Part shown: positions 52,782-62,418 of the stretch, one piece after another
Numbering within the stretch: position 1 is the stretch's first letter
Layout: every line of letters starts with the position of its first letter
Origin: a gamma proteobacterium NOR5-3
GTDB taxonomy: Bacteria; Pseudomonadota; Gammaproteobacteria; Pseudomonadales; Halieaceae
Direction of reading: 5' to 3'
Assembly (NCBI GenBank): GCA_000158155.1
Contig: DS999408.1
Coordinates: 341,859-405,858 of the forward strand
Length of the DNA: 64,000 bases
The notes under the pieces: generated by a model
Database searches by the model: none
What the model was told of the DNA's origin: nothing
What the model saw: only the letters and a program-made list of their open reading frames with translations
Program-made: the position numbers and the translations under genes

Positions 52782-53615
52782 ATGCTCGAACATGGAAAGC
52801 CCTGGCGCCTCAGTTCGAGAGTCCGCCGCCTGGTAGCGCCAAATCCCGGAGCGATGACCGGTCCGGGCACCAATACCTATTTGCTGGGCGATGAGGACGT
52901 GATCGTCGTTGATCCGGGACCGGCTATTGATTCTCATATTGAGGCTATTTTGGCAGCGGGCGACGGCCGCATTCGCTACATCCTGTGCACCCATACCCAT
53001 CCGGACCATTCGCCGGCCTGGAAAGCGGTCGCCGACGCTACCGGGGCAACTGTGATCGGTGCATTACCCGAAGGCGATGACCATCAGGACGAAACCTTCA
53101 GCCCCGATGTGCTGCTTGAACACGAATACTGTTTAAAAACCGACGAGCTGTCTTTGCTCGCACTGCACACGCCGGGTCATGTGAGCAATCACTATTGTTT
53201 TTTGCTCGAAGAAGAGCGGATGTTGTTCGCTGGTGATCACATTATGAACGGCAGTACCGTGGTGATCATTCCTCCGGGCGGTGACATGCAGGCCTATATT
53301 GCTGCACTAGAGATGCTTCTGGATTACCCGTTGGATTCTATCGCTCCAGGACACGGTGAGTTGATCTTTGAGAGCAGCGCAGAAATCGAGCGCTTGGTGG
53401 CCCACCGCCTTGCCCGCGAAGCCAAGGTTCTGACCGGTCTCAATGCCCTGGGTCTGTGCGATCTGGATACCCTGGTGCAGACGGTGTATGACGATGTGGA
53501 TCCTGCGCTTTATCCCTGGGCCAAGCTGTCTATGGAGGCGCACTTGATTAAACTTGAGCGCGAGGGACGGGCTGCACGCAGTGATGAGTGCTGGCAGGCT
53601 AAAAGCCGCGCTTAA
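52782..53615 (+). CDS. MBL-fold metallo-hydrolase (LACTB2-like)
   Basis: A 277-residue metallo-beta-lactamase-fold protein with the zinc motif 'CTHTHPDHSPAW', a later His in 'LHTPGHVSNHYCF', the Asp in 'LFAGDHIM' and His in 'APGHGELI'. The C-terminal winged-helix-like part ('YDDVDPALYPWAKLSMEAHLIKLEREG') matches the LACTB2/GloB-like group, which includes nucleases and thioester hydrolases. It starts one base after the fabV stop, so the two are co-transcribed. A role with CoA or ACP thioesters is possible, but the substrate is unknown. Confidence 0.87.
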   Translation: MLEHGKPWRLSSRVRRLVAPNPGAMTGPGTNTYLLGDEDVIVVDPGPAIDSHIEAILAAGDGRIRYILCTHTHPDHSPAWKAVADATGATVIGALPEGDDHQDETFSPDVLLEHEYCLKTDELSLLALHTPGHVSNHYCFLLEEERMLFAGDHIMNGSTVVIIPPGGDMQAYIAALEMLLDYPLDSIAPGHGELIFESSAEIERLVAHRLAREAKVLTGLNALGLCDLDTLVQTVYDDVDPALYPWAKLSMEAHLIKLEREGRAARSDECWQAKSRA

Positions 53616-53688
53616 ACACAACACTATTCATTATTTTTTGGCCGCTGGCGGCTTACATAACAAGTGAAACTCGTAAAAGGAGCAGGCA

Positions 53689-55320
53689 ATGAACGGTTTG
53701 ATGATGGATATCTCGCTGACGATCACCTCAATCATGACCCACGCCGAGCGTGTGCATGGCAACCAGGAGATCGTCTCTGTTACCCGCGATAATCCTCGAC
53801 ACCGCTACACGTACAAGGATGCGTTTAAGCGCACCCGACAGCTGGCCAACGGCATGGCCTCCTGGAGTCTGAAGCGCGGCGATAGAGTTGCGACACTTGC
53901 GTGGAACGATTATCGACATTTCGAAACCTACTACGCCGCAGCCTGCAGTGGCTTTGTGTGCCACACCATCAACCCGAGATTGTTTCCCGAACAGATCGTT
54001 TACATCATTAATCACGCGGAAGATCAGGCGGTTTTTGTCGATGCGGATTTTATGCCGCTGGTGGAGGCGGTGGCCGCACAGTGTCCCAAGGTGCGCCAAT
54101 GGGTGGTATTGACCTCCAAAGAGCATATGCCCGAGACCGCGCTTGAAAATGTCAGTTGCTACGAAGACCTGGTGCACAGTCATTCCGACGACTTTGACTG
54201 GCCTGAGTTGGATGAGCGGGAAGCCTGCGCGCTGTGCTACACCTCAGGAACCACGGGTAATCCCAAAGGTGTTTTGTATTCCCATCGCTCCACCATGCTG
54301 CATGCCTACGCCACGCTTATGCCCGATGCTATGGGTCTTTCTGGTCGCGACGCAATTTTGCCCATCGTGCCCATGTTCCATGTGAACGCCTGGGGCACGC
54401 CCTACGCCTGTCCCATGGTGGGTGCCAAGCTGGTATTCCCCGGTAACAAGATGGGTGACGGCGAAACCCTGGCGGCGTTGATCAATGACGAAGGCGTCAC
54501 TATGTCTGCGGGCGTGCCCACGGTGTGGCTGGGACTGCTGGCGTATCTCAAGCAATCCGGCAAGACGGTAGAAACGCTCGATCGTATTATCGTGGGTGGT
54601 GCGGCCTGTCCGCTGTCGGTCATGGAGGATTTTGATCGCTACGGTGTGGAAACGCGCGTGGGCTGGGGCATGACTGAAATGAGTCCCCTGGGTTCGGTGA
54701 ATGAATGCACCGCTGCACGGGCCGACTACAGCGAAGAGAAGTTTGCCAAGCAACGCCTGAAAGCGGGCCGGCCCATCTTCGGCGTGGAGATGAAAATCGT
54801 CGATGACGAGGGCAAAGAGCTTCCCTGGGACGGTGAGGCGTTTGGCTCATTGAAGGTGCGCGGTCCCTGGATTTGCTCGGATTACTACGAACTGGGCGAT
54901 GCTTCCAGCGCCCATGCAGAAGAGGGCTGGTTTGAGACCGGCGACGTGGCCACCATTGACGCCACGGGATACATGGCCATTACCGACCGCACCAAGGACG
55001 TGATTAAGTCCGGCGGCGAGTGGATTTCTTCTATCGATGTGGAAAATGCGGCGACGGATCACCCAAAGGTCGCTGAGGCTGCGGTGATCGGTCGCTATCA
55101 CCCCAAGTGGTCCGAACGGCCACTGCTGGTGGTTGTGAAGACGGCTGACGGTCAGGACCTGAGCGCCGAGGAAATGCTTGCCTGGTTCGATGGCAAGATT
55201 GCCAAGTGGTGGACCCCCGATGCTGTGGAATTTGTTGATGAACTACCCCATGGCGCCACCGGCAAAATCCATAAAGTGGGTTTGCGTGAGCAGTTTAAGG
55301 ACTATGAGTTTTCGGCATAG
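53689..55320 (+). CDS. Acyl-CoA ligase (AMP-forming, long/medium-chain fatty acid type)
   Basis: A 543-residue adenylate-forming enzyme: the P-loop '[19 protein letters not shown]' (about residues 183–201), '[12 protein letters not shown]' (motif A5), '[12 protein letters not shown]' and '[15 protein letters not shown]' (hinge), and catalytic Lys in 'GATGKIHKV'. It activates a fatty or similar acid to its CoA ester. The related enzymes are annotated as long-chain fatty-acid CoA ligases, with medium-chain or aromatic acids also possible. The ATG at 53689 has AGGAG upstream. It lies after the MBL gene with a 73-base gap. Confidence 0.93.
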   Translation: MNGLMMDISLTITSIMTHAERVHGNQEIVSVTRDNPRHRYTYKDAFKRTRQLANGMASWSLKRGDRVATLAWNDYRHFETYYAAACSGFVCHTINPRLFPEQIVYIINHAEDQAVFVDADFMPLVEAVAAQCPKVRQWVVLTSKEHMPETALENVSCYEDLVHSHSDDFDWPELDEREACALCYTSGTTGNPKGVLYSHRSTMLHAYATLMPDAMGLSGRDAILPIVPMFHVNAWGTPYACPMVGAKLVFPGNKMGDGETLAALINDEGVTMSAGVPTVWLGLLAYLKQSGKTVETLDRIIVGGAACPLSVMEDFDRYGVETRVGWGMTEMSPLGSVNECTAARADYSEEKFAKQRLKAGRPIFGVEMKIVDDEGKELPWDGEAFGSLKVRGPWICSDYYELGDASSAHAEEGWFETGDVATIDATGYMAITDRTKDVIKSGGEWISSIDVENAATDHPKVAEAAVIGRYHPKWSERPLLVVVKTADGQDLSAEEMLAWFDGKIAKWWTPDAVEFVDELPHGATGKIHKVGLREQFKDYEFSA

Positions 55321-55397
55321 GTCCATCCACATCCGGGCGCTACTTGCGTCCGGGAAAACCCTGCCCTGTGGTAAACTGCGTTGAATTAACTGGCCTC

Positions 55398-55409
55398 TGA
55401 GACGTCTCA
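55398..55409. promoter_or_regulatory. Twelve-base palindrome in the T2SS leader region
   Basis: TGAGACGTCTCA, perfectly symmetric, about 95 bases before gspE. It could be a regulator site, but a palindrome this short may also arise by chance. Confidence 0.3.
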
Positions 55410-55451
55410 TGTAGATGGACGATAAATTCAGACCTATGGCTGGGAACGCTG

Positions 55452-55484
55452 GTCGGGCAATTTGGTCCCGACACATCAGTCGGG
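55452..55484 (+). promoter_or_regulatory. Competing hairpins in the gspE leader
   Basis: GTCGGG occurs at 55452–55457 and 55479–55484, with CCCGAC between them at 55467–55472. The middle segment can pair with either copy, giving two mutually exclusive hairpins just upstream of gspE. This could be a simple RNA switch for the secretion operon, or coincidence. Confidence 0.3.
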
Positions 55485-55503
55485 CAACAGGGTAGTTTAG
55501 ACA

Positions 55504-57261
55504 GTGGCCACAGATAAACTCGGCGAAATTCTGGTTGCAAAGGGCAAGCTTTCTGCGCGGGATGTGGATCGTAGTCTTCTGGCGCAATCAGAGATGGGCG
55601 ACCTGTTGGGTCGCGTACTGGTAAAGCTTGGACTGGTGTCCGAGGTCGATGTCGCACAGGCATTGAGTGAACAGCTGGGCATTCCTTTGCTGACCGCCGC
55701 TGATTATCCCGAGACTCCGCCAGTCCCCGATGGCCTGGCTCGCGAGTTTCTTGTCAGCAACAACGTGGTTCCCGTTTCCTTGAGCGACAACGAAGTGTGT
55801 TTCGCCGCGTCAGTTCCCCAGGATGCTTATCTGAGTAAAGCGCTCGCTATGGCGGTGGATCGCCCGGTGACACTTGTTCTTGGTACGGACAGCGATGTCT
55901 CCCGCGCGCTGGAGCAAATGCTCAGTGAGAGTCGATCCGAGGATGACGAAGAAGAAGCGCTGGATCAGTTTGCGGGGCAGAGCGACGATGAGTTTATCGA
56001 GCATCTGCGGGATTTGGCCAGCGAGGCGCCTGTTATCCGGCTGGTCAATCAGCTGATTCATCGCGCGCTGGATCTATCCGCCTCCGATATTCATATCGAG
56101 CCTTTTGAAGACGGTTTGCATTTGCGATACCGCGTCGACGGCGTGCTGCAGGATATGGCGGATCCGCCCGCTGCGAGCCTTGCGCCGGCGATCGCATCGC
56201 GGATCAAACTGCTGTCGCACATGAATATTGCAGAGCGGCGTCTGCCGCAGGATGGTCGTATCATGACTCGTGTGAAGGGCCACGAGTTGGATCTGCGTGT
56301 ATCGACTATCCCGACGGTGCACGGAGAGAGCATTGTGATGCGGGTGCTGGACCGCGAAAGTATCCAGCTCTCGCTGCCGGACATGGGTTTTAGTCAGGAT
56401 ACCTTACTGCGCTACCAACAGTTACTGGCCCGCCCCCATGGGGTGTTATTGGTCACGGGTCCCACGGGATCGGGTAAAACGACGACTTTGTATGCCTCGC
56501 TGGCATCTATGGATACCCGGGATCGAAAGATCATCACAGTGGAAGATCCGGTGGAATACCAGCTCGCCGGCGTGAATCAGATCCAGGTGCAGGCACAGAT
56601 AGATTTGTCCTTTGCCCGGGCGCTGCGGGCTATTTTGCGACAGGACCCGGATATCATCATGATCGGCGAAATGCGTGACGGCGAGACAGCGCAGATTGGT
56701 GTTCAGTCTGCGTTGACCGGCCACCTGGTGCTGTCAACGCTTCACACCAATACGGCAGCGGGTGCGATTACACGCCTCGAAGATATGGGTATCGAGCGTT
56801 ATCTGATCACCTCGTCGGTGAATGGCGTTCTGGCACAGCGTTTGATTCGTACGCTGTGTGCGCACTGCAAGACGCCGGTGGAACTGTCCGACACGGCTAT
56901 TGCTCAATGCGGAATCAAGCGTTTTCTTCCCCCGGGTGAGCGGACGGTGTACCAGGCTCAGGGCTGTGAGCACTGCCTGCACACGGGTTATTCAGGGCGT
57001 ACCGGCATCCACGAGCTGTTTCTTCTGGATGAGGACATCCGTCGAGTGGTGCAGTCCGGTGCCGACGCGTCGGAGCTCCACACCGCAGCGCGCGCTCAGG
57101 GCATGATTACGCTGTATGAAGACGGGCTTCGCAAAGTGGTGGCCGGAGAGAGTTCTCTGGAAGAGGTGCTCCGTGTCACCCAGGATCAAAGCGAGGCTGA
57201 AGAAGCAGTGCCCGCAGGCGGCTCGGCCGAAGTAAGCCGTATCCAACCGATGCCCGCTTAA
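55504..57261 (+). CDS. gspE: Type II secretion ATPase GspE
   Basis: Powers the type II secretion system from the cytoplasm. The 585-residue protein has two N-terminal domains (binding GspL), then the ATPase with Walker A 'GPTGSGKTTT', the Asp box 'ITVEDPVEYQLAGVNQIQV', Walker B 'DPDIIMIGEMRD' and the His box 'LVLSTLHTNTA'. A zinc element has two CxxC pairs ('CAHC' and 'CEHC'). GTG start. It opens a run of gsp genes in the order E-F-G-H-I-J-K-L-M-N-D, the order of the Xanthomonas xps cluster. Confidence 0.97.
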   Translation: MATDKLGEILVAKGKLSARDVDRSLLAQSEMGDLLGRVLVKLGLVSEVDVAQALSEQLGIPLLTAADYPETPPVPDGLAREFLVSNNVVPVSLSDNEVCFAASVPQDAYLSKALAMAVDRPVTLVLGTDSDVSRALEQMLSESRSEDDEEEALDQFAGQSDDEFIEHLRDLASEAPVIRLVNQLIHRALDLSASDIHIEPFEDGLHLRYRVDGVLQDMADPPAASLAPAIASRIKLLSHMNIAERRLPQDGRIMTRVKGHELDLRVSTIPTVHGESIVMRVLDRESIQLSLPDMGFSQDTLLRYQQLLARPHGVLLVTGPTGSGKTTTLYASLASMDTRDRKIITVEDPVEYQLAGVNQIQVQAQIDLSFARALRAILRQDPDIIMIGEMRDGETAQIGVQSALTGHLVLSTLHTNTAAGAITRLEDMGIERYLITSSVNGVLAQRLIRTLCAHCKTPVELSDTAIAQCGIKRFLPPGERTVYQAQGCEHCLHTGYSGRTGIHELFLLDEDIRRVVQSGADASELHTAARAQGMITLYEDGLRKVVAGESSLEEVLRVTQDQSEAEEAVPAGGSAEVSRIQPMPA

Positions 57262-57264
57262 GCC

Positions 57265-58470
57265 ATGGCCGTTTTCTATTATCGGGCGGTAGGACGCGAC
57301 GGAAAAGCCGTAGACGGGACCCTGGAGGCCGCGGGGCAGGAGCTTGCTTCCCGTCAGCTGCGCGCCCGAGGCCTCACTTTACTGTCGCTAAAAAACGAAG
57401 AAGCCGGGAGCGCGCTGGGTCGCAGCAGCGGGCGGGCACCATCACGTCAGGATGTGTTGTCCATGACCACGGAGCTGGCGGTGCTGCTGCGCGCAGGGCT
57501 GCCCCTGGATCGATCCTTGAAAGTGCTCATTGAGATGGCGTCTTTGCCCTCTATGGCAGCTTTGCTGTCGGACGTGCTCAAGTCGGTCAAGGACGGTAAG
57601 GCCCTGAGTATTGCTCTGGAACCTTACTCGGAACTTTTTGGACGGTTTTACCTGAGCATGCTGCGCAGTGGCGAGGCCAGTGGCGAGATGTCGGCGGTAC
57701 TCGATCGTCTTGTGGCGCATCTTGAGACCGCGAAGGCGACCCGAGACAGCGTGGTTTCTGCATTGATATACCCGGCCATCCTGCTGGTGGTTGCGGTTCT
57801 GTCTATCGTCGTGATGCTGGCCTTTGTCGTGCCGCAATTTGAAACACTGTTTAACGATATGGGCGAATCCCTGCCTACGCTGACTCGCGCAGTAATTAAC
57901 GCTGCAGACTTTGTGACCGGCTGGTTCTGGCTGATTGTCATTGTCGCTACGGTGGTGGTCGTGGCAGTACGGAACTGGTTGCGAAGTGATGCAGGAAAAC
58001 AGCGCTGGCACGCGCGATTGCTGCGTTTGCCTTTATTTGGTGGCATTGTTTTTGAATTTGAAATGGCGCGCTTTGCCCGCACGCTGGGGACGCTGCTGGG
58101 TAATGGCGTTCCGCTACTGCGTGCCATCGATATCGCCATAGCGACGGTAGAGAACGTTGTCCTGAGAGACTCTCTTGGCGCTTTGCCGCCGGCGGTAAAA
58201 GCCGGGCAGCGAATGTCGGTGGCGCTTGCTGATGCAAAGATGTTCACACCCATGGTGATACAGATGACGCGCGTGGGTGAAGAGTCCGGCGCCATGGACA
58301 CCATGATGCTGGAGCTTGCAAAAGTCTTTGATGATCACGTGAACTCCGGAGTAAAGCGCAGTCTTACCTTACTGGAGCCACTGCTGATTCTTACCATGGG
58401 TGCGGTGATTGCAGTCATCATCATCGCGATCCTCATGGGTATTCTGTCGGTGAATGATCTGGCGGTGTAG
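57265..58470 (+). CDS. gspF: Type II secretion platform protein GspF
   Basis: Inner-membrane platform of the secretion system, 401 residues. Two repeated cytoplasmic GspF domains ('TELAVLLRAGLPLDRSLKVL' and 'FARTLGTLLGNGVPLLRAIDIA') and three hydrophobic helices ('LLVVAVLSIVVMLAFVVP', 'WFWLIVIVATVVVVAV', 'LLILTMGAVIAVIIIAILMGIL'). It starts three bases after gspE. A 90-base gap before gspG gives room for a ribosome site. Confidence 0.97.
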   Translation: MAVFYYRAVGRDGKAVDGTLEAAGQELASRQLRARGLTLLSLKNEEAGSALGRSSGRAPSRQDVLSMTTELAVLLRAGLPLDRSLKVLIEMASLPSMAALLSDVLKSVKDGKALSIALEPYSELFGRFYLSMLRSGEASGEMSAVLDRLVAHLETAKATRDSVVSALIYPAILLVVAVLSIVVMLAFVVPQFETLFNDMGESLPTLTRAVINAADFVTGWFWLIVIVATVVVVAVRNWLRSDAGKQRWHARLLRLPLFGGIVFEFEMARFARTLGTLLGNGVPLLRAIDIAIATVENVVLRDSLGALPPAVKAGQRMSVALADAKMFTPMVIQMTRVGEESGAMDTMMLELAKVFDDHVNSGVKRSLTLLEPLLILTMGAVIAVIIIAILMGILSVNDLAV

Positions 58471-58560
58471 GTGCACGGCGAGTAACGAATGTTGCAGCGG
58501 TGGTAGCCCAGCAGGCTCTGATGCCGGGCAACGAATCTGGATAAGAACAGGAAAATAGTC

Positions 58561-59028
58561 ATGAGTTTTAAAGGAACACCCGTATCCCGACCAGTGTCCA
58601 GACCGGGGCGCAGCGCAGGGAGCAGACAGTCAGGCTTTACGTTGATGGAGTTGTTGGTGGTGCTGGCGATTCTGGGACTGTTGATGAGTCTGGTGGGGCC
58701 GCAGGTCCTCAATCAATTAGGCGGGGCCAAAACAAAAACCGCACTCATCCAGATTCGAGATCTGGAGCAGGCGCTGGAAATGTATAAGCTCGATGTCGGC
58801 CGCTACCCCAATACCGCGCAGGGCCTTGAAGCCTTGGTCAAAAAACCCGGCGGCACCGCAGGCTGGAATGGTCCCTACCTCAAGGGTGACGTTCCCCAGG
58901 ATCCCTGGAAGCAGGATTATCTTTACAAATACCCCGGAGAGCGCGGCGAGCTGGATATTTTCAGCTACGGCCAGAATGGCTCTCCCGGCGGTGATGGCGA
59001 AGATGCTGACGTCGGCAACTGGCAGTAG
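58561..59028 (+). CDS. gspG: Major pseudopilin GspG
   Basis: Main subunit of the secretion pseudopilus. The prepilin motif 'G|FTLMELLVVLAILGLL' with E5, then the pilin domain with 'YKLDVGRYPNTAQGLEALV' and the calcium-site end 'SYGQNGSPGGDGEDADVGNW'. It is cleaved by the GspO/PilD peptidase, not encoded here. The leader before the cleavage site is about 25 residues, longer than the usual 6–9, so an internal GTG at about residue 12 could be the real start. Confidence 0.95.
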   Translation: MSFKGTPVSRPVSRPGRSAGSRQSGFTLMELLVVLAILGLLMSLVGPQVLNQLGGAKTKTALIQIRDLEQALEMYKLDVGRYPNTAQGLEALVKKPGGTAGWNGPYLKGDVPQDPWKQDYLYKYPGERGELDIFSYGQNGSPGGDGEDADVGNWQ

Positions 59029-59500
59029 CTTTCGGTCAGACCGGGGGTTCCGCATTCTCCGTGCCCGCGGCTTTAGCCTGGTTGAACTGATGGTGGTGCT
59101 GGCGATTGCGGCGCTCATTATGGTTGCTGCCGTGCCGTCTTCTGTGCGCTTTTATGAGGGCATGCAGCGCAGGCAAGCGGTCCGCGACGCGGTAACCATG
59201 TTGTCATCGGCCCGGGAGCGAGCGCTGTGGTCTGGCCGAGTTCAGGATGTCAACGTTCGGCCATCCACGCGACGTATCTGGTACGGCAAAAAAACACACA
59301 CCCTGCCCGAAGGCCTCAGGGTTACCGTGCATGGTGCTGCAGAGCTGAATCGCGAGAACGTCGGCGTGATTCGTTTTTATCCCGATGGCAGCGCCAGTGG
59401 GGGCGGTATTGATATTGCACGGGACGATGGCTCTGGCACGCGCATTAGTGTGGATTGGCTGGTAGGCCGGGTTCAACAAACAGCGCTGACTCAGGGGTGA
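59003..59500 (+). CDS. gspH: Minor pseudopilin GspH
   Basis: A 165-residue minor pseudopilin. Prepilin peptide 'RARG|FSLVELMVVLAIAALIMVAAVP' and the GspH pilin domain with 'RERALWSGRVQDVNV' and 'IRFYPDGSASGGGIDIA'. The frame is open well into gspG. The ATG at 59003, overlapping gspG by 26 bases, puts a leader of plausible length before the cleavage site, but another nearby start is possible. Its stop overlaps gspI as GTGA. Confidence 0.85.
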   Translation: MLTSATGSSFRSDRGFRILRARGFSLVELMVVLAIAALIMVAAVPSSVRFYEGMQRRQAVRDAVTMLSSARERALWSGRVQDVNVRPSTRRIWYGKKTHTLPEGLRVTVHGAAELNRENVGVIRFYPDGSASGGGIDIARDDGSGTRISVDWLVGRVQQTALTQG

Positions 59501-59901
59501 GCAATATTCGCCTGCGAGCCCATGGCGGTCAGCGGGGTTTTTCTCTGCTGGAGATGTTGGTCGCCGTTGCGATTCTAGGCATGGCTCTGGGCGCGCTTTA
59601 TCAGTCGGTAGGTGGCGCCACTCGAAACGTGAGAGCAGACCAGCGTTACGCCTATGCAGTTGAGCTGGGTCGATCGTTGATTGCAGACAATAGCGTGGTC
59701 CCCTTAGAGGGGCTGCAAAAAAATGGCGAAACCAGCGGTGGGTTTGTCTGGCAGGTGGTCGCCTCGCCGGTAGCGCGGCCTCGCGGTTCGACGTTGGCGA
59801 ATGGGCGACTGCAATTCATAGATGTGACCGTCTCCTGGCCTGACGGTACCCGCCAGCGACGCATAAATCTGAGCTCCGTTGTTGCAGGGCAGCCGCGATG
59901 A
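59497..59901 (+). CDS. gspI: Minor pseudopilin GspI
   Basis: A 134-residue minor pseudopilin with 'GGQRG|FSLLEMLVAVAILGMALGALYQ' and the short GspI domain ('RYAYAVELGRSLIADN'). GTG start in a GTGA overlap with gspH. It forms the pseudopilus tip with GspJ and GspK encoded next. Confidence 0.93.
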   Translation: MSNIRLRAHGGQRGFSLLEMLVAVAILGMALGALYQSVGGATRNVRADQRYAYAVELGRSLIADNSVVPLEGLQKNGETSGGFVWQVVASPVARPRGSTLANGRLQFIDVTVSWPDGTRQRRINLSSVVAGQPR

Positions 59902-60491
59902 TTCTGCGTCGCGCCCAGGGCTTTACGCTCATAGAGATGATGGTCTCCATAACTATATTGTCCCTCGTGATGCTGGCCACGGTAACCGGACTTCGCACGC
60001 TTGCATCGACGCAGACGACGCTTAACAAAGTCACAGACCGTAACGACGAGATACGCAGTGTCAGCAGTTTTCTCAGGGATGCCCTAGAGTCTGCGGTGGT
60101 GGGCAGTAGCAGCGGTGGCTTGAGTTTAGGCGGCGGAAGTGTCGAGATGACGGTGTTTGAGTCGTCGCCAACGCAGTTAATCTGGAAGACCACTATGATG
60201 TTTGGTGAAAGCGCGGGAGGGAGCTACGTGGTCAGATTAGCCCAGGAGCGGCCCAACATCGTGCTGCGTTGGCAGAAAACGAATGCCTTTGGGCAGGTGG
60301 CGGATTGGAATAAAGCCTCTGCGCGGACGTTAGTCGAAGATGTGCAGGAGTTTGCGGTGGCCTATCGTCGCCAGTTTGAAGGGGAATGGGTGTCCCAGTG
60401 GGATGGTCGCGGGCCGCCGGGATGGGTGCGTTTGCGGATTCGCGCTGGGGAGCGTTACTGGCCAGATATCGTGATGGAAGTGGCGCAATGA
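59898..60491 (+). CDS. gspJ: Minor pseudopilin GspJ
   Basis: A 197-residue minor pseudopilin: 'RRAQG|FTLIEMMVSITILSLVML', then 'RNDEIRSVSSFLRDALESA' and the domain end 'AVAYRRQFEGEWVSQWDGRGPPGWVRLRI'. ATGA overlap with gspI and with gspK. Part of the tip trimer I-J-K. Confidence 0.94.
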   Translation: MILRRAQGFTLIEMMVSITILSLVMLATVTGLRTLASTQTTLNKVTDRNDEIRSVSSFLRDALESAVVGSSSGGLSLGGGSVEMTVFESSPTQLIWKTTMMFGESAGGSYVVRLAQERPNIVLRWQKTNAFGQVADWNKASARTLVEDVQEFAVAYRRQFEGEWVSQWDGRGPPGWVRLRIRAGERYWPDIVMEVAQ

Positions 60492-61306
60492 CGGCATATT
60501 CGCGCCGCGAATCAGGTGTTGCCCTGGCAGTGGTGGTGTGGTTCATCGCCGGTATGTCACTGCTTGTCGCGGGCGTGGTGATGTCCGCACGTACCGATGT
60601 GCGCCTTGCCCAGTTACACATGGGTCGTGCGCAGGCGGCGGCGGCGGGCGACGGTGCGGTGAATCTGCTGCTCGCGGATATTGGGGATGGGACGTACTCC
60701 GACGGTTCCGACCGTCGCCTGCCACAGCAACGCTACCAGCTCGGAGAGTTGCAGGTTGACGTGGCCGCGGTGCCTACGGATTGGCTTGTTGACATTAATG
60801 CAGCGACTCCACCGCTGCTGGCTAATGCCCTGCAAATATCGGGCGCGCTGCAGCCAGACGACGCGCAGTTCCTGGCAAGCGCTGTTGTACAATGGCGCAT
60901 GGGTTCAGACGGGGGCAGGGCCACGCGATTTGACGCCATTGAGGACCTGCTCAGCGTGCAGGGCGTGAATCGGAAAACCTGGGATCGTCTGCGAGATTAC
61001 ATCGCGGTGCCGGTTGGTAGCGGTGGGCTTTCCCGGCCGGGTGCGCGGGCACAGCAGGTGCTGGGGCAGCTGCGCAGGCTGACGCCGACACAACGACTGT
61101 TAGCGGCGAGTCAGGCGCCGGCGGATGTCAACGTGGGTGCCAAGCGTTTTGGTGGCTATCGCGTTGATGCGTTGGTCAAGGTCGGTGATACCGTTTGGCT
61201 GCGCCGACGCTGGGTGTCGATGAACGCATCTGTGGGCGCATTGCCCTGGCGTGTATATAGAACAGAGCCTGCTCGAATAGTGAGCAGGCCGGACACAAAA
61301 GTGTAG
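60488..61306 (+). CDS. gspK: Minor pseudopilin GspK
   Basis: The large tip pseudopilin, 272 residues. Prepilin-like start 'RRESG|VALAVVVWFIAGMSLLVAGVVM' without the usual Glu at +5, as is characteristic of GspK. The inserted helical domain has 'LVDINAATPPLLANAL' and 'FDAIEDLLSVQGVNRKTWDRL'. ATG at 60488 overlaps the gspJ stop. The frame is open 102 bases further upstream inside gspJ, with no family resemblance. Confidence 0.93.
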   Translation: MTAYSRRESGVALAVVVWFIAGMSLLVAGVVMSARTDVRLAQLHMGRAQAAAAGDGAVNLLLADIGDGTYSDGSDRRLPQQRYQLGELQVDVAAVPTDWLVDINAATPPLLANALQISGALQPDDAQFLASAVVQWRMGSDGGRATRFDAIEDLLSVQGVNRKTWDRLRDYIAVPVGSGGLSRPGARAQQVLGQLRRLTPTQRLLAASQAPADVNVGAKRFGGYRVDALVKVGDTVWLRRRWVSMNASVGALPWRVYRTEPARIVSRPDTKV

Positions 61307-61371
61307 GTGCATGATGCGTAAGGTTCATGCTTTTTTAGACACAGCAACGGATACGGTGAGAGAGCAGTAGG

Positions 61372-62418
61372 GTGGCAGTGCAAGGCAATCAGTGGATGCT
61401 GTTTGGCATCGATATGCGTCACATCGTTCAGCAATGGCTGTCCGCGTGGCGAGAACTGCTGTTATCTGCCAGTTCCCCCATTCGCCAAGGACTCGATGAG
61501 CCGGTGTTGCTTTATCGGGGCAACGAGACGCAACTGTTTCAGGGCGGCAAGCCTCTGACATCGGACCTTCAAAACTCTCCATCGTGCGCCGCACATTTGC
61601 TCCCGGACGATCTTATTCTTGCACGAACCCTGAGCCTGCCTATTGCTGCCGAGCCTGAGCTTCCCGCGGTGCTGGCTATGGAGGTGGCTGCGGCGAGTCC
61701 TTTTAAGCCCGAAGACAGCGTCCATGGCTGGTGTGAGACGGATCGCGGTGCGCAGTCTATTCAGGTCACCATGGCGATTGCCTCGCGTTCCTCCATCGAG
61801 CGTTGGAAGCGTGAGACGGATGTCACTACAAAAAACCAGGGCGATAGAGATCCCGAGATTTGGGCAGAAGCCAATGGCGCGCTGATTGCGCTCACCGGAT
61901 TTGGAGAAGCTCACAGAGAGCTGGCTTACCGGCGGCGTTTAATGCGCACCGGCTTGTTGGTCGGCGGCGCGTTGATTTTGCTGCTGGTCGCTGCCGCGAT
62001 TTTCGCCGTGCAGCAACTTAGCACCCTGGAGCGTTTTGAGCGGCTGCAAACCAAAGTGCAGCTTGAGTCCGAGTCTGTGTCAGCGATGCGGGCGACGCTG
62101 GTTGATGCCAATGAGACGGTTCGCGCGGCAAACACATTTGTGGCTGATTACCCCAACCCTCATGTTGAAATAGCGCGCCTCACCGAGCTGTTGACGGACG
62201 ATGAGTACATCATGCATTTTTCCATGCGCGGTCGTGAGCTGCGGGTGCGCGGGCGCGCAAAAGATGCAGCGGTGGTTATGCAAACCCTGGCACAAACCCC
62301 GGCTTTTGCGAGCGTCACTGCGCCGCAGGCGATTACCGCCGTGGGCAATACCGGTCTTGAACAGTTCCATTTGGATATTGTGGTCGGGTCACCCGCAGCA
62401 GAGGGTGACGGGTCGTGA
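61372..62418 (+). CDS. gspL: Type II secretion protein GspL
   Basis: A 348-residue inner-membrane protein that links GspE to the platform. A cytoplasmic actin-like part ('RTLSLPIAAEPELPAVLAMEVAAASPFKPEDSV'), one membrane helix at about 200 ('LLVGGALILLLVAAAIFAV') and a small periplasmic domain follow. The GTG at 61372 is the likely start. It overlaps gspM by four bases. Confidence 0.88.
   Translation: MAVQGNQWMLFGIDMRHIVQQWLSAWRELLLSASSPIRQGLDEPVLLYRGNETQLFQGGKPLTSDLQNSPSCAAHLLPDDLILARTLSLPIAAEPELPAVLAMEVAAASPFKPEDSVHGWCETDRGAQSIQVTMAIASRSSIERWKRETDVTTKNQGDRDPEIWAEANGALIALTGFGEAHRELAYRRRLMRTGLLVGGALILLLVAAAIFAVQQLSTLERFERLQTKVQLESESVSAMRATLVDANETVRAANTFVADYPNPHVEIARLTELLTDDEYIMHFSMRGRELRVRGRAKDAAVVMQTLAQTPAFASVTAPQAITAVGNTGLEQFHLDIVVGSPAAEGDGS

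Noticed and set aside
55333-55353. Terminator after the acyl-CoA ligase gene
   Set aside because: CCGGGCGC / GCGTCCGG forms a stem with one G·T pair, but no T-run follows, so it is not called as a terminator.
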